DNA of 64,000 nt from Zygnema cylindricum. Taxonomy: Eukaryota; Streptophyta; Zygnematophyceae; Zygnematales; Zygnemataceae. The stretch spans positions 94,501 to 158,500 of the forward strand of contig JBBHKE010002552.1 of NCBI GenBank assembly GCA_037447655.1, read 5' to 3'. The first letter of the stretch is position 1. Every line of letters begins with the position of its first letter. Below, in pieces: positions 55,701 to 64,000 of this stretch. A program made the position numbers and the translations under genes. The notes under the pieces are model-generated. The model did not search any database. It was not told where the DNA came from and saw nothing but the letters and a program-made list of their open reading frames with translations.

Positions 55701-56884
55701 CTACCCCTTGTCGCTCAAAACAAGTTCCACCTTTCGAATCTCTCTTTGCTAACACTAATTTCAAATTAGAGCAAATAGTCGTCGTTGAATTCCAACGCCT
55801 CTTAGAGGCGCTACCTTCCGCTCAATCGCACGCTTTTTTACGTTTGATTTTAAGCCCGGGGTTGGTGCGTGGCTACAAACTACACCAACCTTTTACACAT
55901 TCCATTTTCCATCTGACAAGTTTACACCTGCTTTAAGCTTACGTTTGTGTTTCCCTCTGCATCAGTTTTTAAAGGGGGCCGAGTGTGTGTGCACCCAAAC
56001 TATTGATGTTGACGGTAAACATTTACTTCGCCACTCACATGGTGGGGAGCGTCTTGTCTTGCATGATTTGGTGCGAGATGCCATTAGTGTCGCTGGCGTT
56101 GAGGCATGCTAGACCTTCAAAATGGAGTTTTCTCATATACTCCAGCCTCGACCCTATTCTAAGGGGTTTCGGAGCCCATGGGTTGACTTCGTTTTCCTCC
56201 ATGGTGGTGGGAGGACCCTTGGCGAAGTGATCATGAGAATCGAACCAGGACACCCGTGTCATCTCACGTGGCTTGGCATATAGGTGTGGCAACTCGAGAC
56301 GGAACGACTACCAAAGAAAATGACCACGCTCACCGAGACCCGTTGGATCAGTTTGTCCTATTATGGTGGAGATTTTGGATCTTTCGACAAGTCATTTGAC
56401 TACTTTCTCCGCCATTCTGGACGGAAAATGTTTGAATATAATGGTTCGGGGAGTTCTCCGCCGGGCCTTTTGGTTGCTTTTTACCGTCAAAATGTATAAA
56501 TTACCCGTCAAATAACACGAGGTGAGACCCCCCTTTGGCGAAGCATAGTGGCAAATGATAGGGGGGTTTTTCAGATCTTCCACCAAGGGACCCGGTTCAC
56601 ATTCACGATCTCTGTGGCTATGGACCTTAACTTGTGGGTAGACTCGTCTAGGTTTTTTTTTTGAAGGCAGTCGACTATGGTACTTTTGTTTTGGATATTT
56701 ATTTTTGTAAGTACTGTTTTGTTTATTTGAATGTTTTAGATGTAGCCTACCTTCTTGTGACTCTTGTAGTCTTTAAATGATTCTTCAGGTTTACCTCTTT
56801 TGTACACAGATGATTTTACCATCGGAATGTTTAAAACAAAGCTTCATTTACAAAAACGTGATGTATTCACCGATGTTAGGCGCT
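55701..56884. other. no recognised gene; possible degraded coding DNA
   Basis: 56035-56292 (minus) and 56284-56499 (plus) have balanced, codon-like composition (for example WFDSHDHFAKGPPTTM) but match no family I know. T-rich from 56640. Confidence 0.4.
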
Positions 56885-56889
56885 CGCCG

Positions 56890-57935
56890 TGTAGAAATTA
56901 ATGGTTTTAAGTATTTTCTAGGTCTGAATAGAAATAAAGAAGCCGAGGCAGTCTACCTCTAACTTCTCTCTCCAACTCTCAAAATTGTCGCAGTCACTGA
57001 GAAATTGGAGAGGAAGCTAGAGCCATGGCTACCTAGGCTATCCTCAGGTTTACGGGAAATTTATATTAGTCTAGGGATTAATTACTAAAAGATTATGGCG
57101 GCGACAGGATTTGGTCCTGGCACCTACCGGCCGTCAAAGAGTAGATAGCCGGTAGCCTTAGCCGTTAAGTCTAGAAGTAGTGATACGTTGTTTATAGTAC
57201 GATAATTATTTAAATATGTACACGTAGGATAAATCATTTAACTATAACTGTTAACGGGATACATGGATATGGTAGTGTAAAAGTACGAATTGCGGTACGG
57301 ATAAGAAATCAATACCGCGCATTGATTTCGTAAGCGGAACAAATACCGCGCATGTATTTATTACGGCTACGATCAAATGCGAGTTTAATCGGACGGCCGG
57401 AATTAGCGCCGAGATCGCGGAAGGAGAATTCGGCGGTTTGTGGGCATCGCCACATCGGATGACACGTGGCGATGTAACATTGGAGCGCTGCATCTCAGAG
57501 GATTAAAGGAGCCAATCCGGATATTCCACGTGTGGACATTTATGCCATGTCGTACAATGTCCGTACATAAAGTACACCGGCAGCTGTACTTTTGCGTACG
57601 GAACAATAATCTGATTGGTTCCGTACATCAGTAGATAGAGTCTGTGAGAGAGATAGGACTTAGAAAAATTAGAAGATAGGACCCTCTCTCCCAGAGAGCT
57701 TCTGTACAAAAGGTCAACTTTGACCCTCCATAACTTACTGCTCAGGGGAGCAAATTCAGAGATTCTTTTTGCTATCGACTCAGGGGAGTCTTGCCTTCAC
57801 AAGGGTGAAGGTGGTCAGAGTTTTTGTCTGCCAGGGTGGCAGTTATTTTTGCTTAAACATAAAGGGGTCAGGATTATCTTAGAGGCTTCTTAGAAGCTGT
57901 CCATTCTGAGGACTTATGGAGGTCTCAGAGTTTCA
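56890..57935 (+). repeat. copia-3 5' LTR
   Basis: 1046 bp. Holds the gag start codon (57916) and G-boxes CACGTG at 57463-57468 and 57527-57532. A stretch near 57100-57175 looks like a tRNA read backwards. Confidence 0.95.
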
Positions 57936-58197
57936 GGTTATGGGCCCACCCTCTAGGGTACCAATCTTTAATGGAACTGGCTTCATATACTGGGAAAGTA
58001 TGATGATAGGAGCTCTATGCGAAAAAAGGTTTTGGGGGATAGTGAGTGGACGATTGGGGCGTCCATCAAGTCTTCGAATTCCTCCAGGGTTAAAGGAAGC
58101 AAATTCACCAGGAAAGAGGATTCACCTTCAACAAAGGAAACAAAAGAAGGAGAGGTGGTGGACAAAGGAAAAGAGAAGGAGGCGACCACACCAATAG
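57916..58197 (+). pseudogene. gag: copia-3 gag N-terminus
   Basis: ATG 57916 lies in the LTR; MEVSEFQVMGPPSRVPIFNG parallels the copia-2 gag start (VTGPPSRIQVFNG), so this is the natural start. Residues VMGPPSR come from the primer site and its flank. The frame is lost near 58020, after IYWESMMIGALC. Confidence 0.85.
57936..57950 (+). promoter_or_regulatory. copia-3 primer binding site (half-tRNA iMet)
   Basis: GGTTATGGGCCCACC starts at the base after the LTR. It is an exact complement of the initiator tRNA(Met) anticodon arm (GGUGGGCCCAUAACC) as I recall the plant sequence, and close to the site after the Drosophila copia 5' LTR. Confidence 0.88.
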
Positions 58198-58862
58198 CAA
58201 CTGGTTTAGCATTCATGTCACCTATTCCGAGGAACGAGGAGAATGATACTGAAACCTGGGATTTCAACAATATGGCGGGAAAGCATTTCATTGTACGCCA
58301 TCTCACTCAAGGACTTGCATGTCCTCATTTGCAAGTAGAGAGGGCATCCGATCTTTCGATGGCTCTCATAGAGATGTACCGAAGTGGTACGATTCAGCAA
58401 CAACAGTTGGCTGATCAGAAAGTTAAGGAGTATGTATACAAAGGGGGAAATATGTTGGATTTTTGCAATGAGCTTGCTACACTCTTCATGGAGCTAGAGA
58501 GTGCGGGAAAAGTTTTTAGTGAAAAAGAAAAGGTTAACTGTTTACTGATGAAGTTACCTGATGAGTTCGAGAACATAGTCAACCGTGTGCAGGACTTGCC
58601 GGACTCAAGGTGGATATGGAACTCAGTGGTAGGGATGATTCTCGTTCGGGAGAATACGATTGAGATCAAAGGGGAGGAAAGAGTGGCCAAGCCTTGGCAA
58701 CAGCGACCGATTGGAGGAACAAGGATTCCCGGAAACCAGTCGGAAACTATGGGGGTAGGGAGCAGAAAAAACAGGCTGACGAGTTCGAACCAAGGGCTCC
58801 CAAAGGTTTATGTCATTTTTGTAAGAAACCGGGGCACTATATGGCAGAGTGCACTAAGCTAA
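58017..58862 (+). pseudogene. gag: copia-3 gag main part
   Basis: Lys/Glu-rich segment, then Gag core: DTETWDFNNMAGKHFIVRHL, MALIEMYRSGTIQQQQL, MLDFCNELATLFMELE, CLLMKLPDEFENIVNRVQDL. After about 58690 the real reading continues in another frame (58694-59305). Confidence 0.83.
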
Positions 58863-59305
58863 CCGAGCTTCTGTTAAAGGAGGGGCTGACCGGTGGTACC
58901 CCGAGAGGAAAGAAAAAGGCCCTTGTCACACAAGTACTTGAGGCGGAATCCGAGGATGAGGACGATGAGCTCCTTTTGGATGAGGAGTTGGAGGCAAAAA
59001 CTGAGGTTGAAATTCCACGAAGGCAGAAATGTGCTTACAGTGGATTGAAAGGTGAAGCAGGCTGGATTATAGATTCAGGTGCCTCAATGCACATGTGTAA
59101 AGATAGGCACTTGTTCACTAAGATAAGAAAGATTCCCACCGTAGAGATAGAGTACGGGGATGGGAGGATAGTCACCACTACTCTTGTAGGATCGGTAGAT
59201 CTGAAAGTGTTAGTAAAAGGAAAGACATCCATATTAACATTATTCGATGTATTGTTTTTTTTCGGAGCTGAACAAAAACCTTATCTCTACATCTGTATTA
59301 GATGA
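58694..59305 (+). pseudogene. pol: copia-3 zinc knuckle and protease
   Basis: One CCHC knuckle (CHFCKKPGHYMAEC), an acidic linker (ESEDEDDELLLDEELE), then GWIIDSGASMHMCKDRH, the protease active site. A T run near 59252 changes frame. Confidence 0.88.
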
Positions 59306-59774
59306 TAAGGGTTTTTTCACTAGCACTAGGGAAGGAGTCTTTACTGCTAGTTTTGAGGAGGATGTCTATTTCATTGCTGAGAAAGGTAGCCATGGGATGT
59401 TTAGGCTGATCTTAAGTAATGAAACCAAGAAACTTTATTATGCTGGTGTTCATGATATTATGATGTGGCATAAGAGGCTTGGGCATGTGAATCTAGATAA
59501 GTTAAGAGAGATGAAAAAGATGGGAGTGGTGGAAGGGATTCAGTTCAGTGAGAGTGATGATATAAGTGATTGTAGTGGGTGTGCTCAAGGTAAAGCACAC
59601 AGATTACCCTTTCCTAAAACAGCTACATACAAGGGAGAAAAACTTCTAGATCTAGTACACACAGATATTGGGGGACCGGCTAGAGTGCCCTCACCGGGGG
59701 GGAAGAGATTTATGATGACTATAAGAGATGATTGGTCTCGGTATTCCCGGGTGTATTTTTTGAAAAACAAGTGA
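59247..59774 (+). pseudogene. pol: copia-3 integrase, N-terminal part
   Basis: WHKRLGHVNLDKLREM ... CSGCAQGKAHRLPF zinc region and the first catalytic Asp regions (VHTDIGGP, IRDDWSRYSRVYF). Stops at TGA 59772-59774. Confidence 0.87.
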
Positions 59775-59904
59775 GAAGCTGAGGATTGTTTTAGACAATA
59801 TAAAGCATGGAGCGAAAAACTCCATGAAACTCCAATCTAGAGAGTAAGGAGTGACAATGGTGGAGAGTATACTTCTAACCAGTTTGAGGATTTTTTGAGG
59901 GAAG

Positions 59905-61164
59905 ATGGGGTTCAACACCAAAAGACAGTTCCAGCAAAATCCGGAACAGAATGGGGTAGCTGAAAGGTTAAATAGAACACTAAGTGATAGTGCTAGAAGT
60001 ATGTTGTCGGATAAGAAGATAGGAAAAAGGTTTTGGGCAGAAGCAATGAACTGTGCTAATTACCTCAAAAATAGAGTTCTTACTTCAGCTTTAAAAGATC
60101 AAACACCTTATGAGAGATGGACAGGCCGGAAACCAAACTTATCTCATTTAAAGGTTTTCGGCAGTCAAGTATTTAGTCTAGATACAGATCGGTCTAATTG
60201 GAAGCTAGATCCTAAAGGAAAACCGAGATATTTATTAGGATATGATGAGGATGTTAAAGGATATAGAGTTTATGATCTAAAAAGAGAAGATATAATCTTA
60301 GTAAAGCATCTAGTAGTTATGGATGAAGGAAAGTCTGTGGACCCCTTCAAATATACAAAGTCAGTAAAAATCAGATTTGAGTCAGAAAATTCTGATGACT
60401 TTGAGCTTCCTAACTATCCAGGTTTTAGAGACGATGACATTCTTGCAGGTACAAATCAGACTGAAAAGGACTCGGCTGTGGAAACTCCAGTGACAACACT
60501 ACCCGAAGCGGAAGACGTGGTGGAAATTGATTCGGAATCAAGGGATAGGGGAGAAACCGAGTTTGTTCGAAAGAATCCACGAGAACCATCTATTCCGGCC
60601 TCAGATTTTGAGGGGGGAAGGAGAAGTAGTAAAAGACTGCAAGAAAAACAGGTTAATAACAAGGTAACTAAACTATCTCATCAAGATGAACCTCAAACTT
60701 ATGGAGAGGCGATGACTTGTCCAGAAAGAAATCGGTGGAAGACAGCCATCAATGAAGAGATGGCCTCAATTATGGCAGCCGATACTTGGGAGCTGGTGGA
60801 TTGTCCACCTAACCGAAAACCAATCGGTTGTAAGTGGGTTTTCAAATTAAAACTGAACCCAGATAACACAATCGAGCGCTACAAGGCCAGATTAGTGGCA
60901 AAGGGATTTACACAAAAGGAGGGAATTGACTACGAGGAAACCTTTGCCCTGGTGGTCAGATTTCCCTCCGTCCGCATACTTCTCAGCTTGGCAACAGCGG
61001 AAGACATGGAACTGCACCAGATGGACATCAAAACAGCCTTTTTGCATGGAGAATTAGAAGAGGAGATCTTCATGCGACAACCCGAAGGGTTTGTGGAAGA
61101 AGGAGAGGAGAGTAAGGTATGCCGGCTGATTAAATCTCTTTATGGTTTGAAACAGGCGCCTTGA
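59905..61164 (+). pseudogene. pol: copia-3 integrase end, linker and RT
   Basis: QNGVAERLNRTLSDSARSML (catalytic Glu), HLKVFGSQVF, an acidic linker, then RT (CKWVFKLKLNPDNTIERYKA, LHQMDIKTAFLHGELEEEIF, SLYGLKQAP). RSDNGGEYTSN is readable just upstream at 59850 in this frame. TGA at 61162-61164 replaces the usual Arg codon. ETFALVVRF stands where ETFSPVVRF is usual. Confidence 0.9.
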
Positions 61165-61290
61165 CAGTGGAATAAGAAGCTTGATGAGTTTCTTACCGGT
61201 CTGGGATATATCCGGATCAGCTCAGATCACTCAATCTATGTTTTCGAAGATGAGGAAGGTTTTATATTTATTGCAATTTATGTTGATGAT

Positions 61291-61716
61291 TTGCTTGTTT
61301 TAAGTAAATCAATGGAAAAAATTAATAAACTGAAAACCGATCTTAAGGGGAGATTTGAAATGAAGGATATGGGGGAAGCAAAATATATATTGGGAATTCA
61401 AGTAGAGAGAGACCGAAAAAGAAAAATTATAAGATTGACTCAAAAGGAAGCAATAGGGAACATGCTTGAAAAATTTCAAATGGATAAAGCTAATAGTTGT
61501 ACAACTCCAATGGAATTGAAGAAAGGAAGTGAGGGGAGTGAGGAAGAAGGAGTCATAGTCTTAGACGAGGAATTATCTCCTGAAGAACAGAAGTTCATGC
61601 AGACTATTCCTTACAGGCAAGTAGTGGGAAGTCTAATCTATTTTATGAATTGTACCCGACCGGATTTAGCTGCAGCTGTAGGAGTGCTGAGTAGAAGTCT
61701 AAATGCTCCCACTTAG
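61291..61716 (+). pseudogene. pol: copia-3 RT thumb
   Basis: Same frame as the preceding part. The catalytic YVDD is readable just upstream (about 61278). Contains RFEMKDMGEAKYILGIQVER, VVGSLIYFMNCTRPDLAAAV; ends at TAG 61714-61716. Confidence 0.9.
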
Positions 61717-61935
61717 AAGGATTGGGGGGCAGCTAAGAGAGTTCTTAGATACTTGATAGGAACTAGGGATCTATGGTTGCATTTGGGTGGGGAGAATACT
61801 AACATCCCTACTTGGAGTGATGCTAGTTATGGTGATGCTCCGATGAGGAGATGCACTTCTGGATATGTATTATATGTGGGTGATGGGGCTTGCTGTTAGA
61901 GTAGCAAACAGCAAAAGGTTATTGCTCAGTCCACC

Positions 61936-62274
61936 ATGGACTCTGAGTATATGGCCTCTTGCTCTGCTGTAAAAGAATTGATGTGGGTCAAGTCTTTACT
62001 TGGTGAACTTGGTCATCTTAAGAGTGGTGTGCAGAAAATATTTTGTGATCATCAAGCAGCAATCGCTATTTCTGCCAATCCTAAACATCATTTTAAAGCT
62101 AAACACATGGACATTAGACTCAGCTTTGTTAGAGAGAAAGTAGAAAATAAAATAATCAGTTTAGAGTACCGACCAGATAGTGAGATGGTAGCAGATATGA
62201 TGACCAAACCTGTGCCTTCCCCTAAGCTAATTTTCTGCAGGGAGAAGTGTGGTCTGAAATTAAAGATTGACTAG
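61936..62274 (+). pseudogene. pol: copia-3 RNase H
   Basis: MDSEYMASCSAVKELMWVKS, IFCDHQAAIAISANPKHHFK, KHMDIRLSFVREKVE. Same frame again; a TAG at 61897-61899 lies where the conserved Trp of the CCW-SS-K motif is expected. The true stop is TAG at 62272-62274. Confidence 0.9.
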
Positions 62275-62287
62275 AAAATAAGGGGAG
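62275..62287 (+). promoter_or_regulatory. copia-3 polypurine tract
   Basis: AAAATAAGGGGAG directly before the 3' LTR. Confidence 0.82.
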
Positions 62288-63335
62288 TGTAGAAACTAAT
62301 GGTTTTAAAGTATTTTCTAGGTTTGAATAGAAATAAAGAAGCCGAGGCAGTCTACTTCTAACTTCTCTCTCCAACTCTCAAACTTGTCGCAGTCACTGAG
62401 AAATTGGAGAGGAAGCTAGAGCCATGGCTACCTAGGCTATCCTGAGGTTTACGGGAAATTTATACTAGTTTAGGGATTATTTACTAAAAGGAATATGCCG
62501 GCCACAGGATTTGATCCTGGTACCTGCCGGCCGACAGATAGTAGATAGCCGGTAGCCTTAGCCGTTAGGTCTAGAAGTAGTGATACGTTGTATATAGTAC
62601 GATAATTATTTAAATATGTACACGTAGGATAAATCATTTAACTATAACTGTTAACGGGATACATAGATATGGTAGTGTAAAAGTACAAATTGCGGTACGG
62701 ATAAAAAATCAATACCGCGCATTGATTTCGTAAGCGAAACAAATACTGCGCATGTATTTATTACGGCTACGATCAAATGCGAGTTTAATCGGACGGCCGG
62801 AATTAGCGCCGAGATCGCGGAAGGAGAATTCGGCGGTTTGTGGGCATCGCCACATCGGATGACACGTGGCGATGTAACATTGGAGCGCGGCATCTCCGAG
62901 GATTAAAGGAGCGAATCTGGATATTCCACGTGTGGACATTTATGCCATGTCGTACAATGTCCGTACATAAAGTACACCGGCAGCTGTACTTTTGCGTACG
63001 GAACAGTAATCTGATTGGTTCCGTACATCAGTAGATAGAGTCTGTGAGAGAGATAGGACTTAGAAAAATTAGAAGATAGGACCCTCTCTCCCAGAGAGCT
63101 TCTGTACAAAAGGTCAACTTTGACCCTCCATAACTTACTGCTCAGGGGAGCAAATTCAGAGATTATTTTTGCTATCGACTCAAGGGAGTCTTGCCTTCAC
63201 AAGGGTGAAGGTGGTTAGTGTTTTTGTCTGCCAGGGTGGCAGTTATTTTTGCTTAAACACAAAGGGGTCAAGATTATCCTAGAGGCTTCTTAGAAGCTGT
63301 CCACTCTGAGGACGTATGGAGGTCTCAGAGTTTCA
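62288..63335 (+). repeat. copia-3 3' LTR
   Basis: 1048 bp; matches 56890-57935 end to end and is followed by the CGCCG target duplication. Confidence 0.95.
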
Positions 63336-63356
63336 CGCCGCACTACAGTGTACCGT

Positions 63357-63569
63357 ATATCGCTGCTACTCTGTTAATGGTTTTTTGGCCACTTAAAACA
63401 TATTTTCCCCGTGCACACACGTCCAATATTTGATTGGAAAATGCCAATCGGAAGAGGGGAATCTTGACCTTTTAATCCAACCGTCGGATTGTATATCAAA
63501 ATGTATTCACGGAAAAAAATGTTTTAAGTGTTAAAAAAAAACATTAACACTAATAGAGATACGCGATGT
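63357..63569. mobile_element. short MITE, decayed
   Basis: Inverted ends around CGTATATCGCTG and GAGATACGCGATG; inner TTTTGGCCACTTAAAACAT and its mirror ATGTTTTAAGTG match the 43071-43287 family. Confidence 0.65.
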
Positions 63570-64000
63570 ATTGTACTTCATGTTCTTCCCTAAAAACGAA
63601 ACCCATAAGAAAGACGTGGTTTTTAAATAGCACAGAGCACACTAATGGCATAACAATATAGCATGTAAAAACGGAACAAAACTACACCACCCATCGTTTT
63701 TAGGGTTAACACATTTTTCGGGCAATAAAAAGCGTTTAATGTTGCGGTGGACCCTTGGATTCTGTTTATGAGGCAAGCAATTGAAAGGATCGCGTGTGAT
63801 GAAAACTTCTCGACTGCCCGAAAAGTGTTTAACTCTAAAGACGAGTGCAGCGTCATTTCAAGATATCTTCATGGTTTACTACCATCATCTGCGAACATAC
63901 TCTCGTTTTCAGATACTCTTCGAACTCTGTCCCTTTATTTTTGAATAACCTATGTTTTGTGGGAATAGAAATATCGTTTTGCCTTCAATATTTGAGAAGT
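63570..64000. other. no recognisable gene
   Basis: TACACCACCCATCGTTTTTA at about 63682 may be another MITE end. The frames at 63747-63944 have no motif. Confidence 0.4.

Larger units (their letters stand above)
56890..63335 (+). mobile_element. copia-3, full-length Ty1/copia retrotransposon
   Basis: LTRs 56890-57935 and 62288-63335 (TGTAGAAA...GAGTTTCA), perfect 5-bp target duplication CGCCG (56885-56889 and 63336-63340), primer site 57936-57950 and polypurine tract before the 3' LTR. Gag, protease, integrase, RT and RNase H are on the plus strand with several frame changes and stops. The LTRs differ at roughly forty positions by eye (about 96% identity). Related to copia-2. Confidence 0.95.

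Noticed and set aside
62480-62600. functional tRNA gene in the copia-3 LTR
   Set aside because: No proper 5' acceptor strand pairs with the 3' side, so only a tRNA-like remnant can be suggested.
1-64000. CRISPR array, bacterial operons, phage or plasmid features
   Set aside because: No equal-length spaced repeats, no ribosome-binding-site operons; introns, copia and hAT elements show nuclear eukaryotic DNA.

Overview
This is a nuclear DNA window from a eukaryote, very probably a member of the green-plant (streptophyte) lineage. The best marker is a split gene on the minus strand (about 31.2-36.7 kb). Its exons match, piece by piece and in order, the plant membrane RING-H2 ubiquitin ligase SDIR1. 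GT-AG introns, plant-type Ty1/copia elements, initiator-tRNA(Met) primer sites and a 10-N scaffold gap agree with this. A charophyte alga or another non-seed plant with a repeat-rich genome is my guess, not something the sequence proves.

Layout. 0-4.7 kb: no recognisable gene; short repeats, a gap and a MITE end. 4.7-11.5 kb: a purine-rich array split by a Ty1/copia element on the minus strand (copia-1, 5240-11226). 11.5-14.1 kb: no gene seen. 14.1-20.65 kb: a decayed plus-strand copia element (copia-2) whose second LTR runs straight into a truncated second copy. 22.67-27.16 kb: a plus-strand split gene for a membrane-anchored FAD monooxygenase resembling kynurenine 3-monooxygenase. 28.7-30.05 kb: a Harbinger-like inverted-repeat element with another MITE inside it. 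31.2-36.75 kb: the SDIR1-like gene. 36.8-47 kb: no genes recognised, but several DNA transposons, including a hAT-type element with a perfect 8-bp target duplication and a family of MITEs with CACCGCGAATCG ends. 47.1-53.06 kb: a large cut-and-paste element complex on the minus strand with an intron-containing DDE transposase and a second repetitive, charged protein. 53.85-56.9 kb: LTR fragment and MITEs. 56.89-63.34 kb: a copia element (copia-3) with 1.05-kb LTRs and a perfect 5-bp target duplication.

Two host genes are visible, and both have odd introns: long pyrimidine tracts just before 3' splice sites. In the SDIR1-like gene a purine tract also follows a donor. Each gene has one reading-frame break, so each may be a pseudogene or carry an assembly error. 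All three copia elements carry frame breaks. The most notable mobile-element result is that copia-2 and copia-3 appear to be primed from the anticodon arm of initiator tRNA (as in Drosophila copia and yeast Ty5), with the primer site inside the gag reading frame, whereas copia-1 uses the ordinary tRNA 3' end. All similarities were judged by eye and memory; no search or alignment was run.
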